Of a stretch of DNA of 64,000 bases, positions 56,233-64,000 are shown one piece after another. Position 1 is the first letter of the stretch; the number at the start of each line of letters is the position of its first letter. The position numbers and the translations under genes are program-made. Below the pieces are notes generated by a model. It saw nothing but the letters and a program-made list of their open reading frames with translations. It made no database searches and was not told the DNA's origin. Source of the stretch: Thalassomonas sp. RHCl1 (GTDB lineage Bacteria > Pseudomonadota > Gammaproteobacteria > Enterobacterales > Alteromonadaceae); assembly GCF_947387555.1 (NCBI RefSeq), contig NZ_CANDNZ010000002.1, positions 434,001-498,000 of the forward strand, written 5' to 3'.

Positions 56233-58014
56233 TTACCGCGATCTTGCCTGCGGGATGGCTTTGCTGGTTACCAGTACATTAAGCATCACTGCTCTGGCGG
56301 TATCGCCGACCCGGGCAATATCAAGTTGCCCTAACCCGGTGACAAAGATGCTTTTTTTGCTCAGCCCCAGTTGAATCAGGGCCTGGGCAATATTTTGGGC
56401 TCTGTTGAGGCTTAATGCCCGGTTTGCCGTCTTATTGCCGCTTTTGTCGCTGCTGCCGATAACGACCAGAGCAAAATCGAGATTTAGCTCTTTTGCCAGC
56501 GGTATTAACCGGGTGATATCTTGATAGACACTTTGCAGTAACAGCTGCATTTTCGGGGTAACTTCTTCACTTGCTACGGCAAAGTCAAATTGTACGGAGG
56601 AAATACGGCCAATGAGGGTGTTAAAAACGTGCTGTTTGATGTCTGGTTCGTTATCGGGCGCTATTGCTGAAACTGATCCTAGCTGCCGGGTATTTAAATT
56701 TACCTCTTCGCTGAAGCCGGCGACAGACAGGGCATTTAACAGCTTTTCCGTGTTTAGAAGATCCAATGTACCCGACAAGATCAGGATATTGTTTTGCCAG
56801 TTGATGTTGAGATCCGGGTATGGTTTGAGCAGTTGCTGGGCGCGGCGGTATAAAATGTCGGGGTCAAGAGAGAAATAACGGCGCTCACTGAGCTTAACTG
56901 CGTCCATTGACAAGCCGTTTGTCTGAAACCAGTCATGGATAGTGATGGCATCAGGATCCCGTAAAACATCCAGCAAGATTTCATCGTGGCCAAGTACATT
57001 TAGCTGTTTGAGAATAATGCCGGGTTGTAGGTCCAGCTGCCGGATCCTGTCAGCCAGTTGTTGGTTGCCAAACCATGTAATGACCTGGAAAGCGGCAAAG
57101 AGTACCAGGATCCCTGCTAAAACCCAGGCCGGCCAGCTCATTGTCCCGGTGTTTTTTTTTAGAGATTTTTCTTCCGATAATAAACAGTCTCGCAGCAGGT
57201 TTTCTGAATTATCAAACGGCAGGTCATCACCGTCAAAGTTATTGAGTTCTTCAAGATACAAACGGTGAACCTCTTCCAAGGTCAGCTGCAGCTGATCGCT
57301 GACTTTTTGCGGGGCATTGCCGATCACTGCGGCAACCACCAAAGCACAGGGCCCGGGTTTGATGAGTAAGCTGAAATTGTCTGTACTGACTGATTGCAGC
57401 TGCTCTTTTAACCCGTCTTCATTCGCTAGAAACGAATCACCGACAAAATCATTAATGGCCGTCAGCATAGAAGAGATCAGATCGGCAGTACTTTTACCGT
57501 TGTCGTGCAAATCAACCGCTTTGAGCAACAAACCGGTTTCCCTGTGAATCAGCAATATATGTTCAACACGGTAAACGAAAGTTTGCGAAGCTGCATATTG
57601 GGCAAAGCTAACCCCGGACTGCCAGGCTTTTATCCGCCATTTTATGCCTTTAATCGTCAGGCTGTTTTCTATCAGCTGGTTGGTTTTTTCCATAAAGTCA
57701 GCCAAAAAAGCGGTGACGGATTTTCTCACCAGACTGCCGACGATAGGATATAAAGAGCTGACCAGGCGTTCGCGGTTATGGTTGACAGAATGTTTGACGG
57801 CTTCTTCCACCAGGGGCTGCAATACCTTGTCAACCGAACCGTCCTGGTTTTGCCTGTCGTGTAATGCTTCCGTCAGGACATGGCTGACAGTGTGGCGGGC
57901 TTCCTTTTTGATGGTTTCTTTGACTAAATGATTTTCTTTTCCCAGTATCAGCGCTCTAACCTGTTCTATATCCTGTTGTGACCCTAGCTGCTCGGATGAC
58001 GGTTTTTTAGGCAT
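56233..58014 (-). CDS. OmpA-domain inner-membrane protein with roadblock/longin-like region
   Basis: A 593-residue protein. The helical N-terminus (1-140) is followed by a region at about 145-260 with the roadblock/longin-like pattern RVEHILLIHRETGLLLKAV, DLISSMLTAINDFVGDSF and LLIKPGPCALVVAAVIGNAP. One membrane segment lies at 292-314 (WPAWVLAGILVLFAAFQVI). A BON-like stretch (about 345-440) and a C-terminal OmpA peptidoglycan-binding domain (about 470-590; NRALSLNRAQNIAQALIQLG) follow. So the N-terminus is cytosolic and the C-terminus can hold the cell wall. Its ATG overlaps the stop of the coiled-coil gene (TAATG). The roadblock assignment is my pattern judgement. Confidence 0.8.
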   Translation of the reverse strand: MPKKPSSEQLGSQQDIEQVRALILGKENHLVKETIKKEARHTVSHVLTEALHDRQNQDGSVDKVLQPLVEEAVKHSVNHNRERLVSSLYPIVGSLVRKSVTAFLADFMEKTNQLIENSLTIKGIKWRIKAWQSGVSFAQYAASQTFVYRVEHILLIHRETGLLLKAVDLHDNGKSTADLISSMLTAINDFVGDSFLANEDGLKEQLQSVSTDNFSLLIKPGPCALVVAAVIGNAPQKVSDQLQLTLEEVHRLYLEELNNFDGDDLPFDNSENLLRDCLLSEEKSLKKNTGTMSWPAWVLAGILVLFAAFQVITWFGNQQLADRIRQLDLQPGIILKQLNVLGHDEILLDVLRDPDAITIHDWFQTNGLSMDAVKLSERRYFSLDPDILYRRAQQLLKPYPDLNINWQNNILILSGTLDLLNTEKLLNALSVAGFSEEVNLNTRQLGSVSAIAPDNEPDIKQHVFNTLIGRISSVQFDFAVASEEVTPKMQLLLQSVYQDITRLIPLAKELNLDFALVVIGSSDKSGNKTANRALSLNRAQNIAQALIQLGLSKKSIFVTGLGQLDIARVGDTARAVMLNVLVTSKAIPQARSR

Positions 58015-58577
58015 TACAATTGGTCATCTTCTAGGTTGGTTGCCATGGTTGCCAGCAGTTTTGCCAGGGTTTTACGGTCAGTTTTTGAAGAACTGAGCTC
58101 TTTAGATACCTCCTCAAGGTGGGTGTTTAGCTGCTCCAGCTTCTTGTTAAAGTCGTTTGCCAGCAAGGTGCTTTCATGGCTGAGAGATTTATCCATTTCT
58201 TTGAAGTCATGTGTGGTGGTCGCGGCAAAACTTTTATGCTCTGATGCCAAGCCGGCAAGACTTTTTTGCAAGTCGGCTTCGGTATTATCATGCGTTTTAT
58301 CCAATAATTGTATGCGGTGATCCATTTGAGAAAATTGCTGATCAACGCTTTGCTGCAGTTTATCGATACGGTTAGAGAATTTTTGCTCTTGTGTGCTCAG
58401 GGCTTGTTTGAGTTCGTTGTGTATTGAGGTAATGTGGGCAACTAAGCTTTGCTGGGCTGCACCAAAAACAATTTGTCTGAGCTGCTCGAGTTCATCTTCT
58501 GGTGTCTGGGGTTCTGGTATGGCAACGTCCGTTGTTTTTGGCGCTTGTTCCTTCTCTGATTTTTTTTTATTTGGCAT
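58014..58577 (-). CDS. Cytosolic coiled-coil protein
   Basis: A 187-residue protein with no signal or membrane segment. A charged, Pro-rich N-terminus (about 1-30) is followed by long heptad-patterned helix (QALSTQEQKFSNRIDKLQQS; DHRIQLLDKTHDNTEADLQK; FNKKLEQLNTHLEEVSKEL), pointing to an extended coiled coil. I start at ATG 58577; a GTG lies one codon upstream. It is the first gene of the OmpA/GTPase/GGDEF-EAL cluster and is translationally coupled to the OmpA gene. A scaffold role is inferred. Confidence 0.75.
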   Translation of the reverse strand: MPNKKKSEKEQAPKTTDVAIPEPQTPEDELEQLRQIVFGAAQQSLVAHITSIHNELKQALSTQEQKFSNRIDKLQQSVDQQFSQMDHRIQLLDKTHDNTEADLQKSLAGLASEHKSFAATTTHDFKEMDKSLSHESTLLANDFNKKLEQLNTHLEEVSKELSSSKTDRKTLAKLLATMATNLEDDQL

Positions 58578-58795
58578 CACTCTGACTCTACTTTAGCAGA
58601 TCAATCCATGCCATTTAGTGTAACAGCGATTTGATAAATCGCCTGTTTCTGTTAGTTTTTTACTGTTTGAAACCGGGCAATATAAAAGCCATTAACTGTT
58701 ATATTACCTGGTGTGATAATAGTGGACTGTGTTTTGGCAAAGGGTCATTTAATGCCTTTCAGACCGGTGTGAACTAAGTCTGGCAATTTTAGGGG

Positions 58796-59896
58796 TTAGG
58801 GGGTGACTAAGTGAATCAACTTATCATTGATGTTTGGGCCCCCCCATAACTGAGTGTTTAACGGTTGCATCAGCCCATGGTTAAATTCAAAGCCATAATG
58901 ACGATCTTTTTTTATTAATAGCGGCCCGTCCAGGTCGACAAATTGCGCATAGGCCGATAATAGGGAGACTGGCGCCATCGCCAGAGAACTTGCCACCATA
59001 CAGCCGAGCATAATGTCAAAGCCCATAGCCTTTGCCTCCCGGGCCAATAATACCGCTTCGCTCAGGCCGCCGGTTTTATCCAGTTTGATATTGACCACCT
59101 GGTAGCGGTTTTTAAGATAATCCAGCTCCGCCCGGGTGTGGCAGGACTCGTCGGCACACAAGGGAATGGGCGAGTCGAAATATATCAAACCCTGATCTTT
59201 TCCTGCGGGCAAGGGTTGTTCGATTAACACCACATCTAAGGCTTTTAACGCCTGACAACAGCTTTGTAAATCGTTAATCGACCAGCCTTCATTGGCATCA
59301 ACAATAAACTGACTGTTTGGGGCTGCCTGCTTGATGGCGGTCATCTTGCCGATGATATTGTCGTTATCAAGCTTCACCTTAACCAGCGGCGGGTTATCCA
59401 GCTTGGCCACGGCGCTCGCCATTGCCTGCGGCGTGTCGATACTTAAGGTTTGCGCGCTGATACACGGCGTTGCCGGTGGCAGGGATAACAGCGCTGCCAC
59501 TGTGTTTTGCCGGCGTTTGGCTTTAAGATCCCACCAGGCACAATCCAGGGCATTACGCGCCGCACCGCCAGGCAGCTTTGCTATCAGGGCTTCAAAGCCT
59601 TTATCGCAAGTGTCTGCACCGGGCAGGTTTTCACTGCTAAGCGTGTCAAGCGGCAGGTTTTTTATTTGCTGGCTTACCCCGGCAACCGATTCATGATAGC
59701 GGCCATAAGGTACGGCTTCCCCCCAGCCGGTATGTTGGCCATCGGAAATTGCCACAAGCACCACATCGGCCTGGGTTTTAGCACCGCGGGCAATGCGAAA
59801 AACTGATTTTAGCGGCAATTGCTGGTGAAAGACCTGAATCGTTAATTTTGTGCCTGCACCTGCGACGGAAGCGATTTGGTTATTTGCCATGATCAT
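58796..59896 (-). CDS. dgcA: Enolase-superfamily racemase/epimerase, DgcA type
   Basis: A 366-residue enolase-superfamily enzyme of the dipeptide epimerase (YcjG-like) group. The first catalytic Lys is in PPLVKVKLDN, the metal ligands are Asp in FIVDANEG, Glu in LIEQPLP and Asp in CADESC, and the second Lys is in VVNIKLDKTGG. It starts four bases after the DUF1611 gene stop, a tight pair. The DUF1611/epimerase pair with a regulator matches the DgcN-DgcA pathway reported from marine Proteobacteria, in which DgcA racemises N-acetyl-D-glutamate. L-Ala-D/L-Glu epimerase is the alternative. Confidence 0.83.
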   Translation of the reverse strand: MIMANNQIASVAGAGTKLTIQVFHQQLPLKSVFRIARGAKTQADVVLVAISDGQHTGWGEAVPYGRYHESVAGVSQQIKNLPLDTLSSENLPGADTCDKGFEALIAKLPGGAARNALDCAWWDLKAKRRQNTVAALLSLPPATPCISAQTLSIDTPQAMASAVAKLDNPPLVKVKLDNDNIIGKMTAIKQAAPNSQFIVDANEGWSINDLQSCCQALKALDVVLIEQPLPAGKDQGLIYFDSPIPLCADESCHTRAELDYLKNRYQVVNIKLDKTGGLSEAVLLAREAKAMGFDIMLGCMVASSLAMAPVSLLSAYAQFVDLDGPLLIKKDRHYGFEFNHGLMQPLNTQLWGGPNINDKLIHLVTP

Positions 59897-59900
59897 GCTT

Positions 59901-60938
59901 TTATGCCCCGGTTGTCATGCTTGTGTTTGTCTCTTTTTTGGCTAAAAGCGCTGCGACTATGCTGTCTGCGCTGTCGCGTACCGGGTCAACACAAGGCAGG
60001 GAAAATTGCTCACTCAGGCGTGCACAGATGGTTTTACCTTCTTCTACGCTGACGCTGGAAGTATTGACCGTTATACCGATCACTTTGACATCCGGGTTGG
60101 TAAGCCTTGCCGCTTCAAGGTTGAGCGCTATGGTTTTTTCTATGCTCGGCAGCTGGCTGCCCGGCAGGCCGCGCATATGATCGCGGTTGAGATCATGACA
60201 GATCACCAGGGCATCGGGCTGGGAGCCGTGCAATAATCCCAGGCTGACACCGGCAAAAGCCGGGTGGGACAAGGATCCCTGGCCTTCGATAATATCCCAG
60301 TGATCTTCGTCTGCGGCCGGGGAAAGGGACTCGCTGGCGCCGGATAAAAAGTCGGACACCACACAATCTATGGCAACGCCGGTACCTGCGATCAAGATGC
60401 CGCATTGCCCGGTGGCGCGAAAATCCACATCAACGCCGGCTTTTTTCATCGACTTTTCCAGGCTCAGCGAAGTGTACATTTTACCTACCGAACAGTCAGT
60501 CCCCACGGTCAGTAAACGTTTGCCCGGGCGTTTTACGCCGGTGCCGGTGACAAATTCTGCTTTGGGATGACGGATATCCAATAATTGCCGGTTGCATGCT
60601 TTCGCTTTTGCGGCAACTTCGGGGAAGTCGCCGAGCTTATCGTGCAGACCGCTGACGATATCCATGCCGCTCTCCAGGGCCTCCATGATATAGGGCAGCC
60701 ATTTTTTATCGAGCACACCGCCGCTGTTGGCAAAGCCTAAGATAAAGGATTTAGCGCCCCGGTCCGCCGCCTGTTTGATATCCAGATTTTCAAGGCCGGT
60801 GGTGACGGTGCAGCCGTCGACACTGTATTCTGCTATGCACAATTCGGGACGCCAGTCGGCTACGCCGCGCGCCATTTTGATGGAAAGTTGATCTGTGGCG
60901 TCGCCGATAAATAACAGGTAAGGAGAAGCTATGTGCAT
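59901..60938 (-). CDS. dgcN: DUF1611 N-acetyltransferase, DgcN type
   Basis: A 345-residue cytoplasmic protein of the DUF1611 family. A P-loop-like VGTDCSVGKMYTSLSLEKSM, an Asp/Arg segment VDFRATGQCGILIAGTGVAIDCVVSDF and IIEGQGSLSHPAFAGVSLGLLHGSQPDALVI mark the family. In the described D-glutamate pathway DgcN acetylates D-Glu before racemisation. I start at ATG 60938 after AGGAACTTC; the frame is open 25 codons upstream but those residues lack family character. It lies directly before dgcA. Confidence 0.83.
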   Translation of the reverse strand: MHIASPYLLFIGDATDQLSIKMARGVADWRPELCIAEYSVDGCTVTTGLENLDIKQAADRGAKSFILGFANSGGVLDKKWLPYIMEALESGMDIVSGLHDKLGDFPEVAAKAKACNRQLLDIRHPKAEFVTGTGVKRPGKRLLTVGTDCSVGKMYTSLSLEKSMKKAGVDVDFRATGQCGILIAGTGVAIDCVVSDFLSGASESLSPAADEDHWDIIEGQGSLSHPAFAGVSLGLLHGSQPDALVICHDLNRDHMRGLPGSQLPSIEKTIALNLEAARLTNPDVKVIGITVNTSSVSVEEGKTICARLSEQFSLPCVDPVRDSADSIVAALLAKKETNTSMTTGA

Positions 60939-60966
60939 AATGAAGTTCCTAAAAGTAAAAGCGTAA

Positions 60967-60985
60967 ATAACAGAATTATTGTTAT
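60967..60985. promoter_or_regulatory. Possible LysR-type dyad upstream of dgcN
   Basis: ATAACA (60967-60972) and TGTTAT (60980-60985) are inverted around seven bases, containing a T-N11-A spacing. It lies about 30 bases before the dgcN start and downstream of the LysR gene, so it may be that regulator's site. Confidence 0.4.
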
Positions 60986-61062
60986 CTCTGAGCTTACTCC
61001 TGTAGGCCATCATTAAAAGTAAGAAGGTTTTTTTCGATCATAACCCCGGGTTATGAACCGGG

Positions 61063-61947
61063 TTAAGTACTTGAAATTCCTTTGCTTAAGTAGGGCAAGA
61101 ACTCTTCGGTGACTTTCGATAAACTGCGGTTTTCAAGATGTACGGCACTGACGGTAAAAGTCAGCGGCGGATCAAAGGAAGCAATGGCAACATTGTCTGC
61201 CAGGTTGCCCTGTGCGGTAAAGCGATCCACCACGCAAATCCCCAACCCCCGGGCGACCAGACGGGCGGCGATAAAATAGGTCTGTACTTTAATCGATGCG
61301 TTAAAGGTAATGTTTTCTTCCATAATACGCGCCCACAGCATGTCCCCCAGGGGGCCGCTGTCGCTGATATCGATAAACTCATCCTCGCATACCTGGTTTA
61401 AGGTCAGTTTATCCGGGCAGTCGGGAAACTTTTCCTTGGGATAAACGATCACCAGCTCCGACTGCGACAGGGTTTTTGTGCTGATGCCCGGCATGCTATT
61501 GGGAGAGAACAGCACTGCCAGGTCGCATTTATGCTCAAGCAGGGCTTGCAGTACCGCATCGTTGTGCAGGGTCTGAATATCGAAAGTGACATTGGGAAAG
61601 TCCCGGTGGTAATCGGCAATCACCCCGGGAATGGCATCAAAGCCCAGCGCCGGGGTCACTCCCAGACTGATGGCGCCGAACTCGGATTTTTTGATGTTTT
61701 CGGCGGTATTTTTTATCGCCCGCATCTGCTGGTAGATTTTATCCACTTCATCGAACAGCATTTCCGCTTCGTCGGTGGGGATCAAGCGCCCCTTGACCCG
61801 TTCAAACAAGTTGAAACCCAGCTGCAATTCGGCATGGGACAAGACTTTACTGACCGAAGGCTGGGAAACATGCAGCATTTTTGCGGCATTGGTGATGGAG
61901 CCGGTGGTATAAATGGCATGGAAGATTTCGATATGTCTTAAGCGCAT
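61063..61947 (-). CDS. LysR-family regulator of the dgc locus
   Basis: A 294-residue LysR regulator with HTH FHAIYTTGSITNAAKMLHVS and QPSVSKVLSHAELQLGFNLFER, and an effector domain (LGVTPALGFDAIPGVIADYH; LVARGLGICVVDRFT). It lies between gltS and dgcN on the same strand and is the obvious candidate for their control, corresponding in position to the regulator (DgcR) of described dgc loci. About 124 bases separate it from dgcN, leaving room for a regulated promoter. Confidence 0.88.
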   Translation of the reverse strand: MRLRHIEIFHAIYTTGSITNAAKMLHVSQPSVSKVLSHAELQLGFNLFERVKGRLIPTDEAEMLFDEVDKIYQQMRAIKNTAENIKKSEFGAISLGVTPALGFDAIPGVIADYHRDFPNVTFDIQTLHNDAVLQALLEHKCDLAVLFSPNSMPGISTKTLSQSELVIVYPKEKFPDCPDKLTLNQVCEDEFIDISDSGPLGDMLWARIMEENITFNASIKVQTYFIAARLVARGLGICVVDRFTAQGNLADNVAIASFDPPLTFTVSAVHLENRSLSKVTEEFLPYLSKGISST

Positions 61948-62005
61948 TTAAGGTCCTTTGGAAATTTTTGTTCAAGTATAGGTGTCAACAATTGTTAGCC
62001 GCCAA

Positions 62006-63217
62006 CTAGCCACTAACAAAGGGCAAACTCAAATATAGCTGAATAATCAAGGCATTGGTGATATCAATAAAAAAGGCGCCCACCATAGGCACGACAAGAA
62101 AGGCCTGCGGCGAAGGCCCGTGTCGGCTCACCAGGGCTTCCATATTGGCTACCGCCGTTGGTGTTGCCCCCAAACCAAAACCGCAATGGCCGCCTGCCAT
62201 AATTGCCGCATGGTAATCTTTGCCCATCAAGTTGAAAGTAACAAAATAGGCAAATAACATCAACATAACCGTTTGCGCCAAAATCATCAACATCATAGGG
62301 CCGGCTAAACTGGCCAACTCCCAGACTTTTAACGACATTAATGCCATGGCCAGAAAGATCGACAGCGCCATGGTGCCCCAGAGATCGATACAGGCACGGC
62401 TGACTTTATAGCGCTTAGTGGTCTCACAGATATTGGTGGCCAGCACGCCAAAAAGCAGCGGCACTAAAAATGCGGGCAGTACGATAGCCATAGCCTTTAG
62501 CTCCAGGTAGGCCACTTGCCCTAAAGCCATACACACCAGGATGATAAACAAGGTTTCCATCATTTTTTTCGGGGTTACTCTGTCATGATCTTCCGGGTCA
62601 AAGGTGACGGTATCGTCAAGGGATTCTTGATAATCAGGGGCTTTGAGCTGATGTTTTTCAATCAGCCGCCTGCTGACCGGGCCGCCTGCCAGTCCGCCGA
62701 GGATCAGGCCAAAGGTCGCAGCCGCCATCGCCAGTTCGAACACATGACCCGGCATGCCGTACTCGCTGATAAACAAGTCGGCATAGGTGGCGCCGTTGCC
62801 ATGGCCGCCGGACAAAGTGACCGAACCGCCGATCAATCCCATTAAGGGGCTTAAACCGGTTGCGGCGGCTATCGAGATGCCGAGGGCATTTTGTATCAGT
62901 ATATATACCGTGGCGATGCCCAGGAAAAGAGCGACTTTAGGGCCGCCTTTAAGCAGCAGGCTGTAGCTGGCGCCCAGACCTACGGTAGTAAAAAACAAGG
63001 TCATCAGCGGGGTTTTTAACGCCATATCAAATTGAATATTCAGGTTAAAGCTGCTGTGGGCGATGGCAAGTAACAAAGAAAAGAGAATGCCGCCGACGAC
63101 AGGCTCTGGAATGTTATTGTTTCTCAGGAAAGGGATTTTACTGTTCAAGCCATAACCGGCAAAAAGAATGAGCAGTGAAATTAATAAAGTTTCGGTAATG
63201 GCAATGTCTATTGTCAT
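62006..63217 (-). CDS. gltS: Sodium/glutamate symporter
   Basis: A 403-residue inner-membrane transporter of the ESS/GltS family taking up glutamate with sodium. The two inverted-repeat reentrant motifs are seen: GGSVTLSGGHGNGATYADLF and GGHCGFGLGATPTAVANMEAL. About ten membrane segments are apparent, beginning LLISLLILFAGYGLN. GGAGC lies upstream of the ATG. Its position before the LysR and dgc genes suggests it supplies D- and/or L-glutamate to them. Confidence 0.93.
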   Translation of the reverse strand: MTIDIAITETLLISLLILFAGYGLNSKIPFLRNNNIPEPVVGGILFSLLLAIAHSSFNLNIQFDMALKTPLMTLFFTTVGLGASYSLLLKGGPKVALFLGIATVYILIQNALGISIAAATGLSPLMGLIGGSVTLSGGHGNGATYADLFISEYGMPGHVFELAMAAATFGLILGGLAGGPVSRRLIEKHQLKAPDYQESLDDTVTFDPEDHDRVTPKKMMETLFIILVCMALGQVAYLELKAMAIVLPAFLVPLLFGVLATNICETTKRYKVSRACIDLWGTMALSIFLAMALMSLKVWELASLAGPMMLMILAQTVMLMLFAYFVTFNLMGKDYHAAIMAGGHCGFGLGATPTAVANMEALVSRHGPSPQAFLVVPMVGAFFIDITNALIIQLYLSLPFVSG

Positions 63218-63589
63218 AAGCGCAGCTCCGTTTATTGCGGGTTTCTTTTATTGGTTTATTAACCGGCCATAAGGAGATGAGTGTACCGGCATGCTTTGGC
63301 GAGCAGCAGTTCATATTATTGGCAAAGCCATAACCAAAAGTTGTACCTGGAGTTGTTACCCGGTTAAAGGCGGTATATGCGGCAGTTTTTCAGAAAAGTG
63401 TATCCTGGGTATGGTGGTGGAGACTATATTGATAGCAACAGATCGCTACTTGTATAACTTCAGGTTATGGGGTGTTAACGAAGAGTCAATGGTGCTTGGG
63501 GAAAATATTGGGCAAGGTGTTGGCTATAACAATAATCGGCTGAATCAACAGCCGGCAAAATATAAAACATACAACTGATGGCGGTGACT
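63218..63589. other. Divergent intergenic region
   Basis: This 372-base region separates gltS (minus) from a TonB-dependent receptor (plus). A 95-codon plus frame at 63291-63578 has a Cys/Trp-rich product without family character and is not called. No repeat or clear promoter pair was recognised. Confidence 0.4.
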
Positions 63590-64000
63590 ATGATGAAACA
63601 AAGCTCTGTACCTCAATATAAACATAAATTAAAGCATCTTAGCTTATGTGTAATTTCCGCGTTAGCAGCCCAGGCAGGTATGGCAGGGCTGGCCTATGGC
63701 CAGCAGGCCGACAGCCAGCAAACCCATAACCAGCAAACAAGTGCCGCTGAAAAGAAGGTGGAACGCATCAGTGTTATCGGCTCACATATCAAAGTCAACC
63801 ATGATACCGGCGCTTTGCCGGTCACCGCCATTTCAGCAGAAGATATAGAAAACAGCGGTGCGGTTTCCGGCGCCGAATTGCTGGCGGATATTCCGCAGCA
63901 GGGGGATGTGGCCTTTAACAGCTCCCGGGTGGTCGGCGGTGTCAATGATGCCCGGGGAGATGTCTCTTCTTATAACCTGCGCGGCCTGGGCACAGGCAAT
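63590..64000 (+). CDS. TonB-dependent receptor, N-terminal part (cut by window end)
   Basis: The first 137 codons of an outer-membrane receptor, open to the window edge. A long signal peptide (HLSLCVISALAAQAGMAGLA) and a Gln-rich stretch (QQADSQQTHNQQ) precede a TonB-box-like VERISVIGSHIK and the plug domain opening (LPVTAISAEDIENSGAVSG; SSYNLRGLGTGN). ATGs at 63590 and 63593 are both possible. The layout resembles the receptor at 15846-18518. Confidence 0.88.
   Translation, partial: MMKQSSVPQYKHKLKHLSLCVISALAAQAGMAGLAYGQQADSQQTHNQQTSAAEKKVERISVIGSHIKVNHDTGALPVTAISAEDIENSGAVSGAELLADIPQQGDVAFNSSRVVGGVNDARGDVSSYNLRGLGTGN

Noticed and set aside
63291-63578. 95-codon frame upstream of the last TonB-dependent receptor
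   Set aside because: The product is Trp/Cys-rich without domain or signal features and lies in a promoter region.

Overview
The window reads as a chromosomal segment of a marine gammaproteobacterium of the Alteromonadales, most likely Colwelliaceae (Thalassomonas-like). This is inferred from gene content: pheST-ihfA, a lysine-riboswitch aspartokinase III, azoR, mltD, gloB, elyC, sbcB, gltS, several TonB-dependent receptors and many secreted proteins. No database search was possible. No tRNA, rRNA, CRISPR array or complete insertion sequence was seen.

Layout. 1-5.1 kb holds the pheS-pheT-ihfA operon and an orphan substrate-binding protein. 5.2-13 kb holds a DUF2937 membrane protein, azoreductase, an Atm1-type ABC exporter, an exported pyroglutamyl-peptidase-like protein whose catalytic Cys is Ser, an alpha/beta hydrolase, a small array of 50-bp repeats and MltD. 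13-23.5 kb holds gloB and a YafS-like methyltransferase, a TonB-dependent receptor, a Nif3 protein, ElyC, lysC behind a lysine riboswitch, and an OhrR-like regulator with a glutathione peroxidase behind a perfect palindromic operator. 23.7-33.4 kb is one giant gene encoding a LamG-repeat protein of about 3,245 residues with no evident signal peptide. 33.8-36.9 kb holds a small Cys-rich membrane protein, a beta-hydroxyacid dehydrogenase and sbcB.

From 36.9 to 43.05 kb the sequence turns AT-rich and carries accessory genes: a membrane protein coupled to a trypsin-like protease, a frameshifted glycine-zipper remnant, a SymE-like toxin, an Mrr-like nuclease and a two-TM helical protein. This island is bracketed by the 5' end of sbcB and a diverged 41-bp copy of the same 5' end, which points to insertion at the start of sbcB.

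43.2-53.4 kb holds an FSP1/NDH-2-like flavoprotein with a divergent LysR regulator, several exported proteins (lipoprotein, amino-acid-type binding protein, c-type cytochrome, beta-helix protein), a pair of Cys-patterned secreted mini-proteins behind an AraC regulator, and a CapA-type protein. 53.4-58.6 kb is the most intriguing cluster: a coiled-coil protein, an OmpA-domain inner-membrane protein with a roadblock/longin-like cytosolic region, a Ras/Rab-like small GTPase and a GGDEF-EAL protein, all on one strand. 58.8-63.2 kb is a D-glutamate-type catabolic locus (dgcA, dgcN, LysR regulator, gltS). The window ends inside another TonB-dependent receptor gene.
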